DNA of 64,000 nucleotides from Apostichopus japonicus (lineage: Eukaryota; Echinodermata; Holothuroidea; Aspidochirotida; Stichopodidae): assembly GCF_037975245.1 (NCBI RefSeq), contig NC_092577.1:31943398-32007397 (forward strand). Direction: 5' to 3'. Position 1 is the first letter of the stretch; each line of letters begins with the position of its first letter. The translations under genes were made by a program, and so were the position numbers. Positions 1 to 10,544 of the stretch are shown here, piece after piece. The notes under the pieces are model-generated. The model saw nothing but the letters and a program-made list of their open reading frames with translations, was not told the origin of the DNA and did no database searches.

Positions 1-381
1 CTTGGAAGGCAGTTACGCTACGACGTACGCCAAGCACTAATATGTGGGAAACGCCGAATAACACAAACGTAAACATTTCACGTCGGGGTGGATATTCAAT
101 TAACAGGTTTATCGCACTTTGGATTTCTTACCATTTTCAAAAGATGGGAAAACCGTGGATTTCTCCGGGAGGAGAAACCAATCTACTTTAGCCGGCCACT
201 GAAGGCTCGAACCCACAACCTTCCACTTGTGACATTTCATAACCTCTAATGACACAGCCTTCTGCTGGCTTATGTGCAATACGGGCGGAGCTAAACAAGA
301 CACTATAATATAGGGCGGAGCCTTTTCATTGGTACAATAGAATAAAGAAAAATTATAATATGACATGCATCAACTATATAC
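1..381. other. P450 intron, no exon recognised
   Basis: This is sequence downstream of the P450 exon 2 donor (376-381, read on minus). An open frame at 109-366 on minus has no resemblance to the P450 region expected after helix I (helix J onwards), so it is treated as intron. Confidence 0.6.
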
Positions 382-2447
382 CTGTTCTTGGTAATCCGGA
401 TGTCCACACATGTACATCACTCCCCACAGTAAACTATTCGCGGTTGTTTCCGTTCCAGCTCCCAACAAATCAAAGAACGTTCTCCAAATATCCCTCTCGT
501 CGATCTGAGCACTAATATCACTATCGGCTTGTTTGCGCATGACGTCACAATACGCATCCATGACGTCACATATTCCATCTTTAAAAGCTTCCTTGTGTTC
601 ACGAAGCATGTCACTGAGAAATGTTTTAATGTATTGTACGGATGTGCGGACTTCACGGTAGAGAAAAGTGTCGTAAAGTCGCGGGAAGATGATTGCCAAC
701 GAAAAGACAGAAAATTGTTTTGCAACGAGTTTCACGCCCAGTAGGAAGTCGGCGAAACTTTTAGTTTCGGCGAAAGAGTCGAAACGTCGACCAAAGGCTA
801 CGGAACAGACCACTCTTGCGGACAACGCCGTAAGGCTTTCGGAAAGATCAATCGGTGTGTGTAATTTCTGATCAAGTTTCTCGAAAAGTTTCTCCACTTC
901 CGAAATTATTCTTGATGATAGATTGTCGTTAGTGGATTCGATGTGACGTAACCCGCTGTGGATGCTCCTACGATGAACCCTCCAAACCGAGCCATTTTCC
1001 CACAACACGCTACCTATATTGCAATAAAGGTATATAAAAGCAGAATGCAATAATTCATTGTGGTTTCGATTATGTAACATTGGCAGTTTTCTCAATGAAT
1101 CTGACGAAATGTATAGTGACGGTGTACAACATACTTGATCTTAGTAATACAGTGAAAAGCAGTGTGATGTGACAAACAATAAATTCCTAATGACACAGCC
1201 TGTCCTGAAATAACCATTGACCTCACTAACAGGCTTCTTGTACTAAATATGATACATCAACATAGTAAATATGATATGACATGTCCTTGTTGAAATGTTT
1301 GGTAAATCATGCTTTTTACAATTTGACCCCAGGTGAACTCAAACGATCATTGACCTCCGCCCACATTAGGCTTCTAATTTGTACTCAAGCTTCCCTTGCG
1401 TGCGTTAGTCTTGAGAGACGGATAAGAGGGGAGTGAAGTAAATGTTTGGCGTTTGTTGACTTCAAATGACCTTTCACCTCCATCAAAATCAATAAGCTTC
1501 TTTTACTTAATGTTATATACACTTTCATACTAAGTATGAGATCTACCAAAGCTTCCAATATTGAGATATCATGTTTACAAGGTTTTCAAAACTTGACCTC
1601 TGATGACCCCAAATGACCTTTCACCTCCACCAAATATATTAGGCTTCTTGTAATCAATGTGGTACTTCTACACACCAAATATGAGGTCTGCCCACGCTTC
1701 CCTTCTTGAGATATCGTGTTTACAAGGTTTTCACAATTTGACCACTGGTGACCACAAATGACCTTTGACCTCCACAAAAAACAATAGGCTTCTTGCACTC
1801 AATGGGGTACTTCTACACACCAAATATGAGGTCTGCCCACGCTTCCCTTCTTGAGATATCGTGTTTACAAGGTTTTCACAATTTGACCACTGGTGACCAC
1901 AAATGACCTTTGACCTCCACAAAAAAACAATAGGCTTCTTGCACTCAATGGGGTACTTCTACACACCAAATACGAAGTGGTTCCAACCTTCCAATGTTAA
2001 ATGATCCCCACCATTCGCTTCATTTCTCTACTGGTGCATCTATATTTATAGGCTACTTATAGTGGAAACTTGCAAAGGTAGGCCTACAATTATGCTTATA
2101 TACGTACCCCTACTAGAGAACGATCTTTCCAAAAGCGGCGGAATTTGCCTATCGGAGAGGCCATTTTGCTTAACGAATGCCTCAACGGCTTGATCAAGTC
2201 GATGGATCACCACCGCAGGAGTGTTGCCGAAGAAAAACGTGCTGACTCCATCAAAGTGTTTGCCAACTTTCGTGATGAATAAATGAGGCTCTGTCCCAAT
2301 CAAGTTTGGGAGGTTTCCTAGAAGTGGCCATGGTGTGAATCCTGGAGGAAGGTTTGTTCTGTTTCGTCTCATCTTTAGAAATTTTACAAGCATGAACGAA
2401 GTAAGCAAAGAAATGGTAAACACAACGAGGAGATCCGTAGAAATCAT
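382..2447 (-). CDS. CYP2-like cytochrome P450, 5' part only (two coding exons)
   Basis: Microsomal P450 monooxygenase; the gene continues beyond base 1. Exon 1 is 2447-2108 and exon 2 is 1013-382. The junction is phase 1 and both exons have GT/AG borders. Exon 1 begins with a hydrophobic signal-anchor (MISTDLLVVFTISLL), a basic stop-transfer stretch, then the proline-rich hinge LPPGFTPWPLLGNLP. Exon 2 carries the helix C motif WRVHRR (WxxxR, contacts a heme propionate) and the helix I oxygen-activation motif GAGTETT, and it ends at a donor after HPDYQEQ. About 324 residues are visible of the ~500 usual. ExxR and the Cys heme loop would lie to the left of the window. The start at 2447 is preferred because it opens directly into the anchor; an in-frame ATG at 2519 would add 24 residues. 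The family is secure. The subfamily is not: CYP2U- or CYP2J-like members are possible. Confidence 0.88.
1014..2107 (-). repeat. P450 intron 1 with a 145-bp tandem array
   Basis: About 3.5-4 units of a 145-bp repeat cover roughly 1318-1985. Each unit contains a block related to TGACCTTTGACCTC, starting at 1468, 1614, 1759 and 1904. The last two copies are exact and the first two read TGACCTTTCACCTC. The two central units are nearly identical. On the gene's sense strand the exact version reads GAGGTCAAAGGTCA, a DR1 direct repeat of AGGTCA. Confidence 0.85.
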
Positions 2448-3800
2448 TGTTATATAAGGATCATCGGAACTGTCTCTAGTCCAATTCGAATGATATAATT
2501 TTCGAAAACAATTGAACAAGTTGTTATTAAACTTTCGTTGTCCAATTAGCTAATTTATTCTGGTCGTTACACTGAGTAACAATGAAAGGGAACAATAATG
2601 ATCTAAATCCACTTTACTCCAGATTTGTTCCGAAATTAGTGCGCAGTATGTAGGCACTATAGGTTAACAGCTAAGCTGTGGCACCGATCCACCGTTATGC
2701 TTGGTGTCTAACGTACACGCCACTCGAATAACATTTCACAGAAATGTAGTAGTAGCCTAACCGTGATCATCTCATTAAAGTCCAAACTTGATAAACAATA
2801 TCCCTTCAAGTATCAGAAAATCAAAGTTCGACTCACAATTAGATATCATTCCAGACGATACCTTATAGTACTCATTGCGGTCCATGCGAAGTAGGTACTG
2901 TCGAGCATAGCACACTTTAGTATTCCACGCGTTTGTCACTTCTGCTTCTGTTAAATACTCGTTAAAAAACCCTCACTAGTATCACAACGAGGTCCCTTAA
3001 GGTCACAGCACCTCCCCTTCTCATCACATGTCCTGTAACAACGTTAACGTTCATGTGTTTACCCGTTCATCTCAGAATCGATTGCGGCACAGGGAGCCAG
3101 TCTGAGCTCTGACTTGTGTCGTTTGACATGACAGTGATGCAACTATAGGCCTATGGAAGTATCACGCCGTTTTGTGTACATATGGACGTTACTTGGTGCA
3201 TATTACTCGTAAATCTCGCTGTGAGTTTGTTAAGGCTAATATCATAATTGTTTCCTGTCATATCAGGTCACTGATGCAAGAACCCTGCCATGAGTTACAA
3301 AGTCCACTGCTTGACCTTTGCTGTGGATACACACGCTTCTAAGTGACTTCTCATCGCTTATTATATTATGGTTAGGCCTAAACAGAGGTTTTAACAAGGT
3401 AAACGTTCGATCCGTCTCTCTAAAGAAACCTAGCGAACCGTAAGAAGATGCTCAGTTGCTATTGTTAAAACTAATACTACGATTCACGGAGAAAATCAAC
3501 TCGATTCACTGACAGTTTGAGAGAGATAAAGTGCGACATCATAAGACCGACAGGCTTGGGCGCAGATCCTGGTAGGGACAACGGGACGCGTCCCCACCAA
3601 CTTTTTCTGTGATGGGGACATGATATACCGTGTCCCCACCAATTTGTCTTAACCAAACCCTGCAATTCAAATTCCCCTGTATTGAACTTTGGCGCAGTTT
3701 GATCCAGCATTGGGCAAATGACATGCTATAAAAGACGAGAATTATTACTATTGACACTGTTAGCGTGACTTCTCCGCTGAAGTATGAACTACGGAAGCGT
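2448..3800. other. Upstream flank of the P450 gene
   Basis: No coding exon was recognised. The stretch should hold the P450 5' UTR and promoter on the minus strand, but no TATA box or initiator could be fixed. At about 3560-3660 there is a fragment containing repeated GTCCCCACCA blocks that resembles the end of the dispersed element at 63645-63760. Confidence 0.5.
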
Positions 3801-3814
3801 AGAAGGTGATGAAA

Positions 3815-6350
3815 GAGTACAAACTCGTCAAAATGACAAAATTCAGAAAAATGACGTTTTGCCGAGTTAAACAACTGGTCAAAACGACAAAATTATTAAA
3901 TTTGCCGAGATGCAACAAGTCGTCAAAATGAAAAAAAATATTGAAAATTGACGTTTTGCTGAGATACAACAAATCGTCAAAATGACAAAATTCTGAAAAT
4001 TGATGTTTTGCCGAGATACAAGTCGTCAAAATGAAAAAAAAAAAGGAAATTGACGTTTTGCTGAGATACAATAACTCATCAAAATGACAAAAATCTGAAA
4101 ATTGACGTTTTGCCGAAATACAACAAGTCGCTAAAATGACAAAAATCTGAAAATTGACGTTTTGCTGAGATACAACAAGTCGTCAAAATGATAAAATTCT
4201 GAAAATTGATGTTTTGCCGAGATACAACAAGTCGTCAAAATGAAAAAATATTGAAAATTGACGTTTTGCTGAGATACAATAACTCATCAAAATGACAAAA
4301 AAATGAAAATTGACGTTTTGCCGAAATACAACAAGTCGCCAAAATGACAAAAATCTGAAAATTGACGTTTTTGCCGAGATACAACAAGTCGTCAAAATGA
4401 CAAAAATCTGAAAATTGACGTTTTGCCGAAATACAACAAGTCGTGAAAATGACAAAATATTGAAAATTGACGTTTTGCTGAGATACAACAAGTCGTCAAA
4501 ATGACAAAATTCTGAAAATTGATGTTTTGCCGAGATACAAGTCGTCAAAATGAAAAAAAAAAAGGAAATTGACGTTTTGCTGAGATACAATAACTCATCA
4601 AAATGACAAAAATCTGAAAATTGACGTTTTGCCGAAATACAACAAGTCGCTAAAATGACAAAAATCTGAAAATTGACGTTTTGCTGAGATACAACAAGTC
4701 GTCAAAATGATAAAATTCTGAAAATTGATGTTTTGCCGAGATACAACAAGTCGTCAAAATGAAAAAATATTGAAAATTGACGTTTTGCTGAGATACAATA
4801 ACTCATCAAAATGACAAAAAAATGAAAATTGACGTTTTGCCGAAATACAACAAGTCGCCAAAATGACAAAAATCTGAAAATTGACGTTTTTGCCGAGATA
4901 CAACAAGTCGTCAAAATGACAAAAATCTGAAAATTGACGTTTTGCCGAAATACAACAAGTCGTGAAAATGACAAAATATTGAAAATTGACGTTTTGCTGA
5001 GATACAACAAGTCGTCAAAATGACAAAAATCTGAAAATTGACGTTTTGCCAAAATAAAACAAGTCGCCAAAATGACAAAAATCTGAAAATTGACGTTTTG
5101 CCGCGATACAGCAAGTCTTCAAAATGACAAAATTCTGAAAATTGACGTTTTGCCGAGATACAACAAGTCGTCAAAATGACAAAATATTGAAAATTGACGT
5201 TTTGCTGAGATACAACAAGTCGTCAAAATGACAAAATATTGAAAATTGACGTTTTGCTGAGATACTGCAAGTCGTCAAAATGACAAAATTCTGAAAATTG
5301 ACGTTTTGCCGCGATACAACAAGTCATCAAAATGACAAAAATCTGAAAACTGACGTTTTGCCGAAATAAAACAAGTCGCCAAAATGACAAAAATCTGAAA
5401 ATTGATGTTTTGCCGCGATACAACAAGTCGTCAAAATGACAAAATATTGAAAATTGACGTTTTGCTGAGATACAACAAGTCGTCAAAATGACAAAATATT
5501 GAAAATTGACGTTTTGCTGAGATACAACAAGTCGTCAAAATGATAAAATTCTGAAAATTGATGTTTTGCCGAGATACAACAAGTCGTCAAAATGAAAAAA
5601 TATTGAAAATTGACGTTTTTGCCGAGATACAACGAGTCGTCAAAATGACAAAAATCTGAAAATTGACGTTTTGCCGAAATACAACAAGTCGTGAAAATGA
5701 CAAAATATTGAAAATTGACGTTTTGCTGAGATACAACAAGTCGTCAAAATGACAAAAATCTGAAAATTGACGTTTTGCCGAAATAAAACAAGTCGCCAAA
5801 ATGACAAAAATCTGAAAATTGACGTTTTGCCGCGATACAGCAAGTCGTCAAAATGACAAAAATCTGAAAATTGACGTTTTGCCGAGATACAACAAGTCGT
5901 CAAAATGACAAAATATTGAAAATTGACGTTTTGCTGAGATACAACAAGTCGTCAAAATGATAAAATTCTGAAAATTGATGTTTTGCCGAGATACAACAAG
6001 TCGTCAAAATGAAAAAATATTGAAAATTGACGTTTTTGCCGAGATACAACAAGTCGTGAAAATGACAAAATATTGAAAATTGACGTTTTGCCGAAATACA
6101 ACAAGTCGTGAAAATGACAAAATATTGATAATTGACGTTTTGCTGAGATACAACAAGTCGTCAAAATGCCAAAAATCTGAAAATTGACGTTTTGCCGAAA
6201 TAAAACAAGTCGCCAAAATGACAAAAATCTGAAAATTGACGTTTTGCCGCGATACAGCAAGTCTTCAAAATGACAAAATTCTGAAAATTGACGTTTTGCC
6301 GAGATACAACAACTCGTAATAATGACAAAAATAAGATATTTGACGTTTTA
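3815..6350 (+). repeat. ~52-bp satellite/minisatellite, about 48 units
   Basis: Head-to-tail units of about 51-54 bp contain the blocks AAAATTGACGTTTTGC, GAGATACAACAAGTC and GTCAAAATGACAAAA. Variation is mainly at a few positions (CCGAG/CTGAG/CCGAA/CCGCG, CTGAAA/TTGAAA) and in A-run length. A rare variant with a long A-run followed by GG occurs near 4041 and again 519 bp later near 4560, with the same neighbouring units, so part of the array has a ~10-unit higher-order repeat. Long minus-strand open frames across it are a by-product of the repeat. Confidence 0.95.
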
Positions 6351-6419
6351 CTCACGCGCACGTACATGGCTGTTTGTATTATAGGTATACAGTACACGTA
6401 GGCTGCGTATAAAGGCTAT

Positions 6420-6493
6420 TCGTCAATTTTCAAAATTTGGTCATTTTGACGACTTGTTGTATCTCGGCAAAACGTCAATTTTCAAAATTTGGT
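6420..6493 (-). repeat. Inverted partial satellite units at the array edge
   Basis: Just beyond the array the same unit appears in reverse complement (CATTTTGACGACTTGTTGTA then CTCGGCAAAACGTCAATTTT). It is separated from the array by about 70 bp of unrelated sequence. The edge could therefore form a hairpin with the last direct units. Confidence 0.85.
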
Positions 6494-7100
6494 GGGGAGT
6501 TTAAGAGGCCGAGGGTGTCGTCTTCCCCCTTTTGATAATTTTCTTTTTGTATAAATATAACTTGCGTTAAGTGCGAAATGATGCGGTCTTGCAACTTGCT
6601 ATGACAATCCTGCATATATATAAGCCCTACAAACATTTTCTTACGTGCGTTTAACGTGATCAAGCTTTTACTTTTTAGAGATCAAATGTTACATATCTCA
6701 TTATTTATCCAACACACATACTACAATCTACATCATGCTGGGGGGGGGGGGGGTGGGGGGGCTTTGAGAGGAGTGCCCTCCTCTGTTGTATTGCCGGCTG
6801 CTAGTCACATGCTAGATTAAGGGTACATATGTCGAGCCAGTAGGTAAGTAGGTTGCTCATAAATTCCCAGACCAGGTAGAGTATGTTTCGCAGGCTGACT
6901 TAATAATTCGAAATTTGCCGACTTACAGAGTTTTTTTTTTTTCTTTATTTTCTTTCCTGACTCTTCCCAGCCCCACATCCCTCTCTTGCCTCCTCTTCTA
7001 TCCCTCACCTTCCCCCTCCCCCTCTTTATTAACACACAAATCGGATGTTGTCATTTGCTAATTATCAATAACAAGTACATGCCAACTATAATAAAACAAA

Positions 7101-7366
7101 GTGGCTATTCTTACGACTGTTCGTAAGAATAATTTCCGACTACGCATGCGCAGTTGCTATTTTTATGACAGGAGAACTATTTTTTACGACCAGGAGTAAC
7201 AATAATTTCCGGTTAGGGTTAGTGTTAGGATTGGGGTTTAGGGTTAAAGTTAGGGTTACCCCTACTACATGCGCAGTTGCTTTATTTACTTTACTGCGCT
7301 TGAATTCGCCTTTGTTGTAAGAATAGTTTATAAATAATTGTTACGACTAGTCGTAAGAATAGCCAC
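7101..7366. mobile_element. MITE-like element with 17-bp terminal inverted repeats and TTAGGG-like core
   Basis: Ends are GTGGCTATTCTTACGAC at 7101-7117 and its exact reverse complement at 7350-7366. Length is 266 bp with no coding capacity. Inside are two direct copies of CATGCGCAGTTGCT (near 7145 and 7268) and a degenerate run of TTAGGGTT-like units at about 7205-7260. No target duplication could be recognised at the outer edges, so the true ends or the family remain open. Confidence 0.7.
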
Positions 7367-8800
7367 GGCCATAAAAAAATGAGGGTGAGGAAACACTTTA
7401 GTATTGGAGCATATAAGTATATTCTTTTAACGTGTTGCTTTTTAGGTTAAACAGACATAAATTACATGAAATTTAGACCTTCTATCTTTTGAATCTGTAC
7501 AAAACATGCAAAGTAGGTTATCTCATTTACAACTTACATTGATTTTGACTATTTTACAATTTTGACAGAAAAAGTTTGACATTTAATACATTAATGGATA
7601 TAATTATACAAAATAATTTTTTTCGTTGTCCACATATTAGACTTTTAAATTTGGATACAATTACAAAGGCCAGACAAAACGGCCACTACTTCCTGTTGCT
7701 TCTTCATTATGCAAAAGAATACCACGCTATATACCAAACAATGTTAGAATGGGTTATGAAAATGGGGGAAGTTCAGTGGTTTTAATAACTGGGTTGGGGG
7801 GGGGGGGGGTGAGGACTCGGACCCCAGATCCTAAAAAAAACCAGTTCAATATCATCAAGATCATGTGGGAAGTGAATCTCATTATATTAGTGTGGTCTTG
7901 CAAATGCTCACTTTGCTCATGTTAGGGGACCCTACTTTAATTCTTGCCCCCCCCCCCCCCCACGAGTGAGATTGAGTATTACTGCTGAACCACAAAACGT
8001 AAACCACAGATAAACTGCATAAGGACTACATAAATGGTGGCTGCCTAATGGAGAAAAAAACAAAACATTTCGATGAAGTACTTATTTTGAAATTTGCCCA
8101 CCATACATACACATTACTCGTCACTAAATGTTATAAATATTCATATGTTAGTCAAATGTTATAAATATTCATTCTTAATGTTATGAATATTCATATAAAT
8201 ATTCATCTGTCTAACACAGCCAGTTGGGAGAGTTTTCCAATCCACTACCCCTAAACTGTCCTCTCATGTGATGCTTTGAAGAACTCGAACTGACAGTATG
8301 AACAGTTCCTATCCTTGATAGATACACTTGATAGAAACATGATATTAATACAGCTCATACTGCCAGTAGAACAGGGTTGGGGAAGGAGTGGAAGTACCGC
8401 ACAAAATGGGTCAAATAAGTTGGGATGTTTTTTCCACCCATAACCTGGTCTATCCAGGTATTTTTTCAAATATTTTTATGACATAAGAATTTAAAGCAAT
8501 ACACATTTATAACATGTATCATAGAAAATGCGACATCAAACATTATTTTAGAAATCAGGGATGGAACAGACCTGCCCTAGGGTTTGCCGATGTTAGTAAC
8601 ATCGAAGAATGGAAACCTTTACTGCAATATATTTATCCATCTATTATCCAAATGATGGAAAACCTCTGGATATTACACTGACAGGCTCAACAATGTAGAT
8701 ACAAGACTGCTCTTTGCGGCCTTTTGATCAAGAGATGCATCTTGACACGCCTTGTAGAACTGCTGGCAAGAAACAAGATGCTGTGTGGCATTCACTACAC
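7367..8800. other. Intergenic sequence, dispersed repeat at 8100-8440
   Basis: No gene was recognised. The stretch from about 8100 to 8440 (TAAATATTCAT-rich run, then CAGCCAGTTGGGA and CAGTTCCTAT blocks) is a diverged copy of sequence at about 23040-23380 in TRAPPC9 intron 9, in the same orientation. It is a dispersed repeat of unknown family. Confidence 0.6.
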
Positions 8801-10230
8801 AATTGTGATGTCCCCCGAATGATGCTGGACCTCGTTATAATGTGTAAGCTCTGCACAGCTACAGGTATATACAGAAATGCTGTGTGTGGCATTGAACTGA
8901 TACTTTTGACATCTGGAGTGATGCAGAACCTCATTATAATATACAAGCCTTGCACGGCTGCTGTCAAATACAGAGCTACTCTGTGTGGCATTCAATACAT
9001 AACTGGGATGTCCCCCGAGTGATGCAGGACCTCACTATAATGTACAAGCCTTGTACGGCTGCTGTCAAATACAGAGCTACTCTGTGTGGCATTCAATACA
9101 TCACTGGGATGTCCCCGGAGTGATGCAGGACCTCACTATAATGTACAAGCCTTGTACGGCTGCTGTCAAATACAGAGCTACTCTGTGTGGCATTCAATAC
9201 ATCACTGTGATGTCCTCTTAGTGATGCAGGACCTCACTATAACGTACAAGCCTTGTACGGCTGCTGTCAAATACAGAGTTACTCTGTGTGGCATTCAATA
9301 CATAACTGGGATGTCCCCGGAGTGATGCAGGACCTCACTATAATGTACAAGCCTTGTACGGCTGCTGTCAAATACAGAGCTACTCTGTGTGGCATTCAAT
9401 ACATAAGTGGGATGTTCCCCGAGTGATGCAGGACCTCACTATAATGTACAATCCTTGTACGGCTGCTGTCAAATACAGAGCTACTCTGTGTGGCATTCAA
9501 TACATAATTGGGATGTCCCCCGAGTGATGCAGGACCCTACTATAGTGTACAAGCCTTGTACGGCTGCTGTCAAATACAGAGCTAGTCTGTATGGCATTCA
9601 ATACATCACTGTGATGTCCCCTTAGTGATGCAGGACCTCACTATAATGTACAACCCTTGTACGGTTACTGTCAAATACAGAGCTACTCTGTGTGGCATTC
9701 AATTCATCACTGTGATGTCCCCAGAGTGATGCAGGACCTCACTATAATGTACAAGCCTTGTACGGCTGCTGTCAAATACAGAGCTCCTCTGTGTGGCATT
9801 CAATACATAACTGGGATGTCCCCGGAGTGATGCAAGACCTCACTATAATGTACAAGCCTTGTACCACTGCTGTCAAATACAGAGCTACCCTGTGTGGCAT
9901 TCAATACATAAGTGGGATGTCCCCCGAGTGATGCAGGACCTCACTGTAATGTACAATCCTTGTACGGCTGCTGTCAAATACAGAGCTACTCTGTGTGGCA
10001 TTCAATACATAACTGGGATGTCCCCCGAGTGATGCAGGACCCTACTATAGTGTACAAGCCTTGTACGGCTGCTGTCAAATACAGAGCTAGTCTGTATGGC
10101 ATTCAATACATCACTGTGATGACCCCTTAGTGATGCAGGACCTCACTATAATGTACAAGCCTTGTACGGCTGCTGTCAAATACAGAGCTACCCTGTGTGG
10201 CATTAAATACATAACTGGGATTGTGATCTT
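8800..10230 (+). repeat. 101-bp tandem array, about 13-14 units
   Basis: The GTGATGCAGGAC block starts at 9019, 9120, 9221 and 9322, giving an exact 101-bp period. The first two or three units (8800-9000) are more diverged. Each unit carries two small inverted repeats, GTACAAG-C-CTTGTAC and ACAGAG-CTA-CTCTGT. The period is not a multiple of three and every frame meets stops, so the array is not coding. Confidence 0.93.
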
Positions 10231-10544
10231 TGCTGCATGATGCCGGACTATACTTCCCCATACAAGGAAGATGTAGCACCAATGTAGTTATGTGTCTGTT
10301 TGCAGGGTTTCTTTCCATTAAACTAAGGTTTCCTTCTCTTAATACACAAAAGGAGGGCGGCTCTTCCCAGAAATGTCAACCTTCCAAAAACACAAAGAAA
10401 CCTACAAAGGCTTCTCCTTAATTAAAGGTTCTACAAGTTGTTAGATTTCCAACAAACCATCGACATCTTCCGGAAGCCAGAGCGGTATGACATACCACTG
10501 TTATAATTGCATGTTTAGTTATTGCACACTTAAAACAGGTTTAA

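Noticed and set aside
109..366. 85-codon minus-strand frame as the next P450 exon
   Set aside because: It lacks the sequence expected after helix I and has no suitable acceptor in frame with the exon 2 donor.
3815..6350. CRISPR-like direct repeats
   Set aside because: Repeats are contiguous without unique spacers, and the host is clearly an animal.
3760..6397. Several 70-135 codon minus-strand open frames with SAKRQFS / LLYLSKTSIF repeats
   Set aside because: They are readings of the ~52-bp satellite in overlapping frames, broken by indels and stops, with no independent sign of coding.
7205..7260. Interstitial telomere or chromosome-fusion point
   Set aside because: The TTAGGG-like run is short, degenerate and contained within a MITE, so a fusion is unnecessary to explain it.
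8714..10130. Plus-strand frames with repeated PCTAAVKYRA...LCGIQYIT
   Set aside because: The array period is 101 bp, not a multiple of three, so no frame continues. Stops recur in every unit.
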